Shown here: positions 13,097 through 24,254 of the stretch, one piece after another
Layout: each line of letters opens with the position of its first letter
Numbering within the stretch: position 1 is the stretch's first letter
Origin: Fasciolopsis buskii
Lineage: Eukaryota > Platyhelminthes > Trematoda > Plagiorchiida > Fasciolidae
Direction: 5' to 3'
Assembly (NCBI GenBank): GCA_008360955.1
Contig: LUCM01005954.1
Span: 187,691-251,690, forward strand
DNA: 64,000 bases
Notes under the pieces: generated by a model
The model's database searches: none
Told to the model about the DNA's origin: nothing
Seen by the model: the letters and a program-made list of their open reading frames with translations, nothing else
Program-made: the position numbers and the translations under genes

Positions 13097-13962
13097 TTGA
13101 TGAAGCGATCCTCCAGGGTCAGTATGAGTTTGGCATGACAAGATAAATTAAATGGGACTACATCCAGTCGCTCATTCCATCACCTATCGATCTGTTCATC
13201 GGACCAGTTAATTCGACTTCACGTTTGTCTTCCTGCGGATTCCCTTCTCGGAACAAGCTTACGGAAAGGGCTGATATAGTTGACTGCACATATGAAATGA
13301 AATAGGTCTTCACTCGTTACGTAGAACAGAATTTCCATTAGTTCGGTGTGTTGGCACATTTGTCAAAAATAACATACGCGTGTATACACTACATAAACGA
13401 TAATGTAAGCCGGGAATACCTAAATTTGTCGGCAGCTTGCGTTCAGCCGGACTTCGGTTGGGAGAACAAATAATGTGTTTCTCTCCTGATAGGACAATTA
13501 ATTTTGTCCCAGTGTTCGAATAATCTCTCTTTTCCGCACCGTGCTCAAATTTTGGACTCGTAAGTCCATGCATTGAATTCTCAACCGCTACCGCTGTTTG
13601 TGTAGTGTCCCGGGGCAGTGCCCCTTTAGGGGCTTCCAAATGTTTGGATGTGCAGACTGGAAAGCGAAGACCTCGTGAGCCGAAGCCCAGTAAATAGGAG
13701 ATTCAACATGGCAAACTTATTAAAAGACAACATAAGGTCTAGGGCTTCATACGTGCACATTGATGGGAGTAGTATGTCTGATACAGGAATACAGAATTCA
13801 AATCAAACAATTGGTGCTACATTTTTCCGTAGGACCAACCATCTAGTGCAGCCTGCATGCAACTCAAATGACAGGCAAGTGGAGGCAACATGGAGAAATT
13901 TGATTCAATGTATCTAATACTGTTTAGGAGTTAACAATGGAGTAAACGGGGTCCGTGATTAA

Positions 13963-14193
13963 ATCGGAAAGGCTCTTCAATCACAAGAGGCGTTAGGAAG
14001 GTTTCGAAGAACATATAATCCCAAGGTGCATATCCAGGATACCAGAAGAAAACATTCGCGTGGGGCAATACTAACTCGAATATTGGTTTTCGATGGTTCC
14101 ATTCTCAACCACTTTGAGTCGTATAAATTGGTAAAACAACGAGATGAAAGGAGAAACGTATGCATTCAGTTAGCATCCGATCGGTCACCTTAA
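13963..14193 (+). CDS. Candidate coding stretch
   Basis: A 76-codon open frame without an ATG reads from IGKALQSQEALGRFRRTYN to a TAA. A CAG acceptor at about 14028 and a GTAAAAC donor after ...FESYKL would trim it to a roughly 30-codon exon (DTRRKHSRGAILTRILVFD...). The same frame is also mostly open upstream (13648-13917) and downstream (14209-14445), separated by stops, so a decayed continuous ORF is an alternative. Confidence 0.25.
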   Translation: MGKALQSQEALGRFRRTYNPKVHIQDTRRKHSRGAILTRILVFDGSILNHFESYKLVKQRDERRNVCIQLASDRSP

Positions 14194-14276
14194 TTGAGGA
14201 GAATATAAGTGTGCCTAAATTACGAATTCTGTTTCTGTCCTAATCCGAAAACTTGCCTGTCGTGTCCCACCTACAG

Positions 14277-14445
14277 ATCTGATTGGCCGAAGGAATACAA
14301 AATATTGGCGGCAGTATTGAGAAAATCAATAACTAATGCAGTGCGCTCAAGCCGTCCCGGCACAGCTGAACTTAATCACTTCAATCCCGGAAAAATTCAA
14401 ACTATCAAATCTATTGTTTGTTTACCTGCAGAGAACTTACAGTGA
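14277..14445 (+). CDS. Candidate exon, function unknown
   Basis: A strong acceptor (GTCGTGTCCCACCTACAG) opens a frame reading SDWPKEYKILAAVLRKSI and ending ...CLPAENLQ stop. About a quarter of codons start with G; the other two frames are closed early. Not recognised. Confidence 0.33.
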
Positions 14446-15029
14446 TCTCGTAATTAAGAAAAAACCTACGCTTGTTTTCTTGTACTTGAAGAAATTTGTG
14501 GAAATGTTATCGATTTTACCGCGATGAGATTATTATTCAGTCTAGGCATCTTAATCTTGAACTTCGCCATATTCCTACCGCATAGTCAACCAAGTCACGT
14601 GATCTGACTACAGCGCGTAGTTAAAACCGGTCAGTTGTGCACATCGAGGTATCTAATTGTAACATTTAGGAACTGCACAATGCCCAAACCAAGTGGTGGT
14701 GTCGTTTTTACACGGTTTTCTCTGACCATCTTTACTGTATACAACTGTAAGAATATATATATATATGGTAGAGGTTTGAAGGCGTACGCTGAGTTATAAC
14801 GTTTATTATGACGTTTTAATCCAAACTTGGACGCCTTCTGACGTCTACAATACACAAACTGAGCTGCATATATTTTCACTAATATATATATATATATATA
14901 TATAAAGAACGGTCACCGTGAAGTGCAGAAATGCATGAAATCATTTTATCGATAAAGGGCAACCATTACAGGGTTTCGCAAATCCTTTAATCATCAATAA
15001 ACTGGCCATGACGGGTTACGTTCAACCAG

Positions 15030-15269
15030 TTCGAAAATGCAGAACAACTCAAGGCGCAAGCTGTCCGTCACGTGAGGGGCAAGCATAGACTGCTCGAAAT
15101 GATGGACACGATGGCAACTGTGCCGGGATCAAAAAACTGCCGCGATGCGTTTCGTACAATCGAAAGCAAGACAGAATTCAAACGGACTTTGAGTCATTCA
15201 GTTGTCTGTGGTCGATTTACCCTAGTAAAAGGAATGCGAAATCGAACGACAAGCGGCAGCCAAGTGTGA
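15030..15269 (+). CDS. Candidate exon, charged helical protein
   Basis: After a TTCAACCAG acceptor the frame reads FENAEQLKAQAVRHVRGKHR then LLEMMDTMATVPGS, open to a TGA at 15269. In the first 30 codons 11 begin with G, a strong coding signature; the second half is weaker, so the exon may end earlier, for example at a GT after MATM/AT. Helix-forming and charged composition. No family recognised. Confidence 0.4.
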   Translation, partial: FENAEQLKAQAVRHVRGKHRLLEMMDTMATVPGSKNCRDAFRTIESKTEFKRTLSHSVVCGRFTLVKGMRNRTTSGSQV

Positions 15270-15548
15270 GGGAATTTCCAACAAACGGATGGTATATGAA
15301 TTTGCCGTGGACTCCAGATATAACTGACACAAAATATTTTGTTATGCCACGGTGAAATAGTTCGGGGTTAGGATGATGGAACTTATCATAGTAGGGCCAA
15401 TAAAATATGAAGAAATCACAAACCAGACTGCGGGGAAAATGAGCCCAAAAACCAAGCTGAGCTATCAAGATCTTAAAAAGCTGACAGCATGTTCTGCGCT
15501 TAAACGACAACAATTCTGTGACCAACAATTTGTGTTTGTCTTTAACAG

Positions 15549-15615
15549 GTCGATTTTCACTACAAGTGACCAGATTTCCCCGGAACTACGACGTCTTCTC
15601 CAACCAGCCACGTAA
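15549..15615 (+). CDS. Candidate terminal exon
   Basis: A good acceptor (TGTTTGTCTTTAACAG) opens G|TCGATTTTC..., giving SIFTTSDQISPELRRLLQPA T and a TAA. The other two frames stop at once or lack sense. Short, so the call is weak. Confidence 0.25.
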
Positions 15616-16159
15616 CTAAAAACAAAATTTATCTAAAGATGCCATCATAAAAAGGCCAATATAATCTGTCCAGTCAAATAGGTTACTTTCGCCCATTTCG
15701 CTGATGGTGCACCGTCATACCGCCCATTGAGTTGTGTAGGCAGACTAGAACACGTTTGACAACTCAACGACGAATCGCCCTCAATTTACTATCACTTCTG
15801 CTGGCACACTAACTAACTAGCAACCCAAGCTCTTTGAAAGACACAAAAAGTGTGATGGATGTCTTCACTTTGTACTCCTTTATTCAGTGATTCGCTTGGT
15901 TAGTTTGCTTCACCTCAAGCCGGTGCAAATTGGCAATGAATTTGCGATGGCATCGCTGTCGCCTGCAAATGCAACCAGTCGGTCAGAATCAAGCTACTCA
16001 CGAGCCGTGATTGCCAGTTGGTTGGGTCTCCTTGCTGTCCTCAGCTGAGCAGTCCAAGATGGGCATTTTTCATGTACTTATTGATGATTCGCATAAGTAA
16101 GTCATTACCGCTGCTCGAAATCAATGCAGTTACTTCGATGAAAACGTATTTTAAAAAGC

Positions 16160-16922
16160 TATGTACATAAGGAGACGGAAGGACGGATCAGTACAACTAT
16201 CAGTCTACAGAAAAGAGACATGAAAAAGACAGTACATTCACTGTTGCAGCTGTGTACCGTTACAAACGAAGAAGAACCTAATATGCTGTTTAGTTGCTAG
16301 AACAAGAAAAATATGTACGGACGACATAACTGAAAATGAACTTCGTTTCCTGCGGAGCGTGTTCGTACAAAATGGATATCCCGAAAGGTTCATAAATAAA
16401 ACTATGGAAAAACGCGAAGTAAAACGGAAAGAAATAGAACTAATAAAGAAACTCATGTACGTTCGTATGCTTTTAAAGGTGACACCGAAGCGGAAATTAT
16501 CCAACGGAGACTGTCAAGTTCAATCAGTGGAACATTCTTTGCTGCACAGTTAAAAACTGTATCCAAACCGATCATGTTTCCAACTAAAGGAGAGACTGTC
16601 AGATTCTGCAGCCTCATACTGTGTGTATTCAATCACGTGCTCCTGTGGGACTAGGTATATTGGCCGCACGACCAGGCATTTGTCCGATCGCGTTCGTGAA
16701 CACCTCCCGGCTTGGTTGAGCACAGGAACAATTAAGGCAATCACTAGCGCGGTGTGTCCACACCTTGTCGAGTCAAACCACTCAGTGAACGTGACAAGTG
16801 CTTTTCGCACCATCTACCAAGTTAGGAGCGGAAAATCAAGAACTGTCGAGTGTCGCATCTTGAACACAGCCGAAACCGTATCTATCCGTTTATATAACCC
16901 CGCTCTGTGGGTTCAGAAATAA
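16160..16922 (+). mobile_element. Penelope-like retroelement fragment with GIY-YIG endonuclease
   Basis: The 3' part (about 16596-16922) encodes YSITCSCGTRYIGRTTRHL and SDRVREHLPAWL, the diagnostic GIY-YIG endonuclease start of Penelope-like elements, ending at TAA 16920-16922. Upstream in shifting frames are SVYRK, a KICTDDI block, NGYPERFINKTM and FFAAQLKTV, the linker expected between reverse transcriptase and endonuclease. At least two frame breaks and one in-frame TAA show it is inactive. The polymerase core is absent. Schistosome Penelope-like elements (Cercyon) are the nearest known family; that assignment is inference. Confidence 0.88.
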
Positions 16923-17260
16923 TTTGTTCAAACTCTTAAACTTCCCTGGCCCACTTGCCATTATCCAACAAGTTACACATACACACAGACACGCACAATC
17001 TTAGAGTTGTGAACTGATGTCACTGCAAACCGACAATCTCCCTTCATCTATCTTCAACCGTATTTAATATTATGTACTAGCATGAGTACGAATAACTGAA
17101 AACGAGCTTGTTCGCCACCTTATGTTGTCCTTTAGTGTGAATGGCACAAACCCACGGTGACCAAGTGATGAGATGTTGGTCATAATTAGGGATGCCTAAA
17201 TTTACTCTAGGATAAACAGATTATTTTCTCTCTTCCACATGGCAATTTTCAAACTTGTAG

Positions 17261-17698
17261 CACTATGTTGGCGTTCGATTATTATCCTCCATCTGATGCG
17301 AAAGAATTTTCGTTTCCTAAACCGATCCAAGAAGTACAACTCAAAATGCAACAGGACATCAAGAAATCGGTTTGTAAACACCACCGGGGGCAGGCAATTT
17401 TGGCCTCGCGAAAATTTCACCTGTACCCTAATCGTGAACTGCGACAACGGACGTGTACAAACTAGAACTTCAAATTCCTACTCAGGGTTCGCCTGCTTAT
17501 CCAGAACTTCATAGAAGTATTTCTTCCTCGACTCCGGCGCAGCTTACAGCGCTACGGAACTGTTCGTTCGGTCACGTATGACTGTCTTTCAATATTTCTT
17601 CTTTATTTTGCTAATTAAACCGCTGTTTCCCACCCGATTGTATAACGCTCTTACTTACTTGGCTTCAGTTGAGAAAAGTTTTGAGAACACACCCGTAG
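17261..17698 (+). CDS. Candidate three-exon 3' end of a gene
   Basis: Exon 17261-17369 follows a long pyrimidine tract (TTTTCTCTCTTCC) and reads TMLAFDYYPPSDAKEFSFPK..., leaving phase 0 at GTTTGT. Exon 17486-17575 (90 nt) reads GSPAYPELHRSISSSTPAQL and ends at GTATGA. Exon 17669-17698 follows CTTGGCTTCAG and gives LRKVLRTHP then TAG. Phases agree throughout. Introns are 116 and 93 nt. Proline/serine-rich, not recognised. The first donor is non-consensus. Confidence 0.3.
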
Positions 17699-18435
17699 GT
17701 CCAAGAGCCATCTCATGGCAATGAATGGTGACTTAACAAGGATAGCAAATTGTGATTAGTCCACGTGCAAGTCACGTGACAGCCCATTGCAACTTCGCTA
17801 CCTCATGCAACTACAATTAACCAATCTGAATCATACCAACACGCGAAAGTTAAACGGGGACATCGCGCCAAGGTTATTAGTGCAAAGCTATTCTGCAAAT
17901 GACCAGTTAATCCTAACAAAAATGTCTTGTAAATAAAGTGGAAACAATTTCCTGGCGTTCGGGTGCTGTCTTCAGCTGAGTAGTCTGGAATTGGGGATAT
18001 TCCAATAAGTGCATGTGTTGCCTGCGTTGTTGTGATCGACCAGAGTTAGCGCTACTATTTCGAATATACATGCTAAAAGAACTTGTATACTGAATGGAAT
18101 GGATAAGAAATTAATGAACAAGGGTGCATAAAGTGCAGTAATTTGTGCCCATTTCGATCTTACTGGCTGCTTCGACGCCACACTGGACACCTTTAGTCGT
18201 GGAAATCCAAAACAGTGGATTGATTATGCGTCTCTAGCTATTTTTGGGCAAGCATATGCATCAGCTGGTTTTCACCGAGAAAAACATGTTAGATTTTGTA
18301 TAGATCGCGGTTGATCTACAATGATTGACGAATTTTTGATCTCTAGCTGAGAGCCACCGTCAAAAGGGAAACGGGCATATATTTCACATTTAGGCGGATC
18401 CACCTTGGCTATCAACATGAATTCGGGACCCTCTA

Positions 18436-18597
18436 ACTTTTACTCTTTTATAAATGAAAGGACAAAGCACATCGTTCTCAGGAAGAAATGTACGGTCAGC
18501 AGAGGGCTGCCAATTGGGTCAGTTGACCAGCGGGATAGGATTCAAACGCGTGACTTTCCGGCTACGACGCAGTGATGTTGCTCTTTTGGCCATTTTG
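18436..18597 (-). repeat. tRNA-derived SINE, diverged
   Basis: Matches family landmarks on the minus strand: GGCCAAAAGAG head, GTTTGAATCCTATCCC near the B box, AGCCCTCTGCTGACC body and an AAAAGAGTAAAAG tail. Confidence 0.7.
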
Positions 18598-19331
18598 GGT
18601 ATGGATAATCATATCGTGCGAAAAGTGAGGTGGCTCTAGAGTATTTGCTACTGGTCGCAATCCTCTCAGTGGATTATTGTGCGATGTGGCATCATAAGTG
18701 AATAAATCGAAGGATTAAAAAAGTACTTCATTAACCCTGACTTTAGTATCCAAGTCCACCGATATTCGTAGTCCGAAAGAACTTGGTTTACATGGAAGCC
18801 TCATGGTACAATGAAATGTTCGTTTTGACTAGTTATAAACAAACCAACGACTTTCAGTCATGTTCAGTGCATGGTGTGCATATCAAATCTGACAGAAATA
18901 TCAACGACTACTCATTCTAGGAGAACAAAACAGTCCAAATGGTTGAATTCTGAAGCCCGACGCTGTGGAATACATCGGAACGCGGAAAGTGGCTTTGCTG
19001 TGCGAAAATTCTGCGTTCTTTCTAAAGTCAGATACGGGAGTTGACAATAGATATTTTTCACCTACGATCATCGCGTTCACTCTGGCATCAAAAATTATAA
19101 TACGCGTTGTTTAGGGCAAACTGTGCGATAGAATATGATCACCAGAACAATAAAGTTAACATAGCTGGCCGAGAACTTCCGGAAAATAAAAGAGTTGGAA
19201 CTTGATTAGTAGTCAAATTTAACATTTCTTACTAATGCCACAATAAAATTTTGAAAATTGTATGATAATTGTATAATAATAAGAATGTTAGACAAATCAC
19301 TTTACTGGATTTTTTCGTGTATCTATCCCAG

Positions 19332-19634
19332 AAATTCAAATTTCGAAAGCTCAGAACGCTTAGACTCATGTCTGATTTATCATTCGCGTTGTGAATTTCG
19401 TGCATTGTTGATTTGTGCTAACAAATTTTGGAAGTCATTAGTAAGTGCATACCTCCTGTCGAGATTGTGTCTAATCATAGTCAGAGCTGCTCCATTCGAG
19501 GTCGTCGCCACAGTTCCTTTGTTCAACGTGGTCGGCCGCATCCGGAGCTGCCCTCATCCAGCCGTGTCCTTTGCCACACCAACGGCGCATCGGTTGTGAG
19601 GTCAAGGACAAATAATACTTCCGGTTTGTTCTAA
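19332..19634 (+). CDS. Candidate exon pair or single ORF
   Basis: Exon 19332-19440 has an excellent acceptor (TTTTTTCGTGTATCTATCCCAG) and donor (GTAAGT) and reads NSNFESSERLDSCLIYHSR... ending KFWKSL. A 44-nt intron would join it in phase to SCSIRGRRHSSFVQRGRPHP, stopping at 19632-19634. Alternatively the frame runs straight through to 19599, and that reading has more G-starting codons downstream. Splicing therefore cannot be settled by eye. Function unknown. Confidence 0.33.
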
Positions 19635-19662
19635 CCATTCCTTCGGACTTGATGCACCGTTA

Positions 19663-19848
19663 ATTTTTGATTTTTGTCCTTTAATTTCTTCATTAATGAA
19701 ACACAAATGTACATCAATTTTCAGGCAGGGGGCCGTGGCCAGCAGAGAACTGCCAAGTGGGGAAGTTGACCGGCGGTGGGAGGATTCGAACCCATGACCT
19801 TCATGTCTAAACGCCACGACCTTAACCGCTTGGCCACTGCCAGCCAGG
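19663..19848 (-). repeat. tRNA-derived SINE, near full length
   Basis: Minus strand: A box TGGCCAAGCGGTTAAGG, B box GGTTCGAATCCTCCC, body GTCAACTTCCCCACTTGG, and a tail degraded to AAAGGACAAAAA. Confidence 0.85.
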
Positions 19849-20156
19849 GTGACAAACACCAAATCATTCTCTCCATTTTAATATGTGATAACTGTTTTTC
19901 ATTGTCTTATCCCTGCAGTAAGCTGTCATATCGATTTATGTGATCCATTTTAGATCAGACTATTGTGGACAGTTAGCATGCGACCTCCCGGGGAAAGATC
20001 TCTCATCGGATTCTGAAGTCGCGGTTGCGAAAGTTCCCTTAGTCGATAGGACACAAGAAACTCGATTCAATGACCAGACGTGATAAATGTATTGTGTATT
20101 TTGTGGTGCCTAAAATATTGCTATACAACAATAAATGTGAAAGCAAACCGGAGCCG

Positions 20157-20190
20157 ACGTAGCCCAGTGGTATGCGCGATTCGAAAGAGA
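20157..20190 (+). repeat. tRNA-like A-box fragment
   Basis: GTAGCCCAGTGGTATGCGCG resembles a pol III A box, but no B box follows at the right distance. Possibly the start of another truncated SINE. Confidence 0.25.
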
Positions 20191-21132
20191 AAGCTGTTGA
20201 AATTAGCACGAGGGGAAGAGTGAAGTATCGCGTGGATCAAATAAGCACAATCAAAAAATATCACAAAACTGAAATCTCGCTTCGAAGCAATTCTTGGGAA
20301 AAATATTGTCCGAAGAAATCATCTTTCCGAAATGCTGATGCCAGTACAAGACTTCGAGCCAGTATGATTAGTGCATTCATCTTGGTCTATCCAAGGTGTA
20401 CCATTTAAGTACCCCTCTGTCTCCGTACTCGAGAAGGATTTATGCAAACAGAACAGCCTTCTACAACGACATGAAAGGAGCCGGTCAAAATGACCAGTTT
20501 GCTCTTGTCCCGGTCATTACTTCCAAATGCTTACGTCGTTTGATATTCGATTCCCGTACCGACGAAATCATTGTGGTGGTTGTTGGATCGCTTAATTGGA
20601 AAAGCTGTTGCATTCTATTTTTAGTTTGTATTCATTAAGGATAATTGGAACATTTTTGGAGTTAGAAACTGGTCACGATGATCAGCTTGTTGTCGCAGAT
20701 ACTGGAAATCAGAGAACACTTGCTACACACCCATCCGCTGTACCCAATGCCTTTGGGCTTTTCTTTCGGCACTTTACGTTCACGTGGTTTGCCATTCATC
20801 CTCCTGTATTTGCTGTGGTAATTAGTCTGTTTTCGAATCGCATGAAATCTACACACCTGGAATAAATATGAGCTTAACCAAGGTACTGATCATACCCGAT
20901 AAGTGAGAAAACACACCTAAGGGAACTGGACTGGATATACTGCATTTTTTCGAACTGATTTACAAATCCAGCATGAGACGGGTGCGGATCGATAAAAATG
21001 CTGAGTTGAACAATCTTCACAAAGATGAAGGAAAGACTGAGTGACCACGTGCTGCCGGATGAGAATAATCTTCTTCAACTGATGATCCGCACTGTATGTT
21101 CCAGTATCCTACTACGCTTTCCATTTAAATGA

Positions 21133-21468
21133 AAGGATAATATAAGTTACTGTGCTCGTATATATGCAATTTCCGAGTTTGATGCTTATGTCGAGTATTC
21201 GAGTGCAATTTCATCGGGACTGTCTGCGATACAACTGGTTAATCGCTGCCCTGGTAGTGGAGTTATTTTTGGAAATGGGTCCGGCAGTGCAATGGACCGT
21301 AAGCACATCCGTGAGGTGAACTTCAGAGCAACACCCAAGTGGACATTAGGGCATACCTCCGAATCCGAAATTGTCAAATTGACTTGCATGGGCGAAATAT
21401 CCCACTATGACGTTATAAGTTTTGGTTTCATCTTACCCGGCTATCTGTCCTGTGACCCAGCTTTCTGA
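21133..21468 (+). CDS. Coding exon, secreted or surface-like protein
   Basis: A 111-codon frame is open from a TGA to a TGA with no early ATG. It reads DNISYCARIYAISEFDAYVE, later LVNRCPGSGVIFGNGSGS, IREVNFRATPKW and SEIVKLTCMGEIS. By my count 35 of 112 codons begin with G. Spaced cysteines and VKLTC suggest an extracellular beta-sandwich fold (Ig-like or ZP-like); this is a weak resemblance only. A likely acceptor is TTTAAATGAAAG at 21135; the 3' end may be a donor near 21430. Confidence 0.42.
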   Translation, partial: KDNISYCARIYAISEFDAYVEYSSAISSGLSAIQLVNRCPGSGVIFGNGSGSAMDRKHIREVNFRATPKWTLGHTSESEIVKLTCMGEISHYDVISFGFILPGYLSCDPAF

Positions 21469-22188
21469 TGCAATCAAATCGAATCCGTCACTGTTCTTTC
21501 AAGAACAAAGACCAACTACCTCCAACGGGGATTGAATACCCTTTGGGTGCCTACATATGTCTACCCCCTGAAAAGCGGCTTCATGATCTTTAGCATCAGA
21601 ATGGCTATTTACGTACCATAACGGTGATTCGCGGTACACAACTGGACTCAGCACCCGTGCACACTTCTAGTGATTGAAACGAGATTCTGGTGCAAAGGCC
21701 AATGTTAGAGAGCACTAGTAAGGGGCTGAATGGACAAGAACATGCAGGACGGCACTAACCACGAAACCAGAGAAATTTTTTTCCTCATCCATATATGTGG
21801 TACTACTGGAAATTAAAATCAAGAATAATTGGTGACTTCGTTGTCTATACGATGTGGTCATTCATCTTACCGCTGCCGAACATGGCAATGTTTTTGAAGT
21901 ATTTGTGAATTAAATAGGGCAACCAGGTTTGGACCGGCACGTACATATCAGCTCACTTGGTCTTTCGAAGATCCCTAATCTAAGCTCAGCCACAAGTTGG
22001 ACAGCAAAACCCAGACCCATCTGACGTTGCCGACTGTTACGGTTCGATAAATTCGATAGATTTGCTGTTTCCAATGCGTCCACGGTTTTGAGAGAGTGAA
22101 ATCATTTCCAGATATATCATTCACTAAGACTGACCCACGAATACCACCAGACGATGGTTTATCGTCGTCATAATTTTGTGGTTACCAG

Positions 22189-23281
22189 GGAACTGAACAC
22201 TGGTCAAAACTCAGGCTCAAGTTTAACAACAAAGACTGTAGTTTTACTCAAAGCAAGGGTTAATTTACTACCACTTAGACCGAGTGCAAAAAATAAAATA
22301 GTCTACCGAGCAGTTCAAGAAACATCAGCTATCGGCCGTTCGAAATCCCGTAGGGTAATCAATGCGTATGAGAAAAGATCGTAACCCAGTCCAACTCGGA
22401 GCTTGCAAAATGCTCCTCGAAGCGGACAAACTTTATCCATTCCAAGTCAGTTCACTCTACTTTGCGGCGCACTGAGCTAATACATTAATTCATACATTCG
22501 CTGTAAATGACAAATACTTCCGGCTGTGGGCAAACGGATAAGGTCTTGCCGTTCAGACGTGAAGATCGTGGGTCCGAATCCTCCCACTGCTGGTCAACTT
22601 CCCCACTTGGCAGCCATATGCTGGCCACGGCCCCCTTCCTCAAAATTGATGTATATTGTTGTTCATTAACAAAGGAAGTAAAAGATAGAAGTACTTCCGT
22701 CTCATCTGTTGTTGAAAAAACTAAAACAACCTGCAGTAATCTTTATAACAATGATAAGAATAGTCCTCCATTAACCCTATAGATGAGCCACAAATTCCGC
22801 ATCTACTGCACTGACGATATTATCTCAGCTGCTTATAAGATGTGTACTATCTGAAATCCTAGCCTGTTGTTTCAAATGTCTCAGAACTTGCAGTCTGTAC
22901 GGACTTTCTTCATCTTCTCTTTCCATCAATTGTGTCGTTTCCCAATAACAGTTCGAATTGCCTATTCGTTCGGCACACAGGATAAGCGACCAAAATGGTT
23001 CCCAAGTGGAAGGAATTTTGTTCAGGTAGCCATTTTTTTCTGTGCATCAGATACACCGTCGCAGGAGTAAAAATTATCTCATTGAAATATTATTTGTACT
23101 CTGCTATTGAAATTCGTTTGAGTCAGATTACTTGGGGCCAGCAATCAGTCAGTTTTGTGACCTGGAGACCGGTAATAAGTCTGTGTGTTTGGACTGGGCA
23201 GTTTTCGGTCAACCGTGTGGCATCAACTCGCGTGCAGCATTTCATTTGGTCAATGGAACTGAAAAATGGTTAAAAATTTAA
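22189..23281 (+). CDS. Candidate three-exon 3' end of a gene
   Basis: Exon 22189-22354 reads ELNTGQNSGSSLTTKTVVLL... to SKSRR and leaves phase 0 at GTAATC. Exon 22952-23025 follows a superb acceptor (GTCGTTTCCCAATAACAG) and reads FELPIRSAHRISDQNGSQVE, leaving phase 2. Exon 23149-23281 continues QFCDLETGNKSVCLDWAVFG and ends WLKI then TAA; about a third of its codons start with G. A SINE lies in the first intron. An alternative frame of the middle exon joins a slightly later acceptor at 23152. Cysteine-containing, possibly extracellular; not recognised. Confidence 0.38.
22518..22690 (+). repeat. tRNA-derived SINE, near full length
   Basis: Plus strand: CGGCTGTGGGCAAACGGATA head, GGGTCCGAATCCTCCC B box, body GTCAACTTCCCCACTTGG, GATGTATATTG, tail AAGGAAGTAAAAGATAG. 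It lies in the presumed intron between exons at 22354 and 22952. Confidence 0.85.
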
Positions 23282-24078
23282 TGGGCGACGAGGCAGTCAA
23301 TTGTATTCTACGCCACCCCCTCCCCTTTGGCTCGTCTGACAAATGTTATCAATAATCTCATCTAATGGATTTTCATCTTTTCAGGTCTACAAATTTTGCC
23401 AAAAATTCCATTTTTTGCTGCATTATAGTATGGTCTATTTTGAACAGCCACCAAATTAAATTGAAAAATTCCGTTCTCGTGCTGCAGTGTTCCAGAAACA
23501 TCAAATTCAGTTACAACCAAACGTTCCCGATCTCGTCAAACTACTTGGTTAAATCGTCTTGAAATCACGTGTCACAATCTTTGGGGATCGAGACTCTGTC
23601 ATAGGCTCACACCAAGTGTTTCAGCACTCTCACTTTAATGACAAAACTGACGAATTCAGAAAAAAGTGGTTCTAGCATCAGTGGCATATAAACGAGGTCG
23701 AGGGTAAATTAATTTGTGTTAAGATGAAAGCCATTTAAATGATATTCTACACTATCAGTGATCTTGAAGAAATCGAAAGTGATTAGTGCTTCGATTACCC
23801 TGCCTAAAGTGATTAGAATAAATCCGGGAATACAAAATGTATTCCCGAGCTGAAGACGATGCACTGAAATGAACTTTACAATTCCAACCACCCAGACAAG
23901 CTCCGTTGTGAATGAAATGAAAAGAAATAAGTGAGAAGGACTAGTATCCCCCCGAGAAGGCCCGGACTGGGGTTCACAATGTACCCCAACGTGCGGGTCG
24001 GGGGCCTTGGACGCTAAGGATAAATGCCGCAGTTCATTGTGTTCTCGCATTTGAAAGGCGTGTGAAATCTTTATTTTT

Positions 24079-24253
24079 CGTCCTTTGTCTTTTTATTTCT
24101 TTAATCAACGAATTTGTACACCATTTTTCAGGAGGGAGGCCGCTGCCAGCAGAGCGCTGCCAAGTGGAGAATTTAACCGGGGGTGAGAGGATTCGAACCC
24201 ACGACCCTCACGTCTGAACGCCACGACCTTATCCGTGTGACCACCACCAGCCT
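24079..24253 (-). repeat. tRNA-derived SINE
   Basis: Minus strand: GTGGTCACACGGATAAGG head, GGTTCGAATCCTCTC B box, CCACTTGGCAGCGCTCTGC body, and an AAATAAAAAGACAAAGG tail. Confidence 0.83.
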
Positions 24254-24254
24254 G

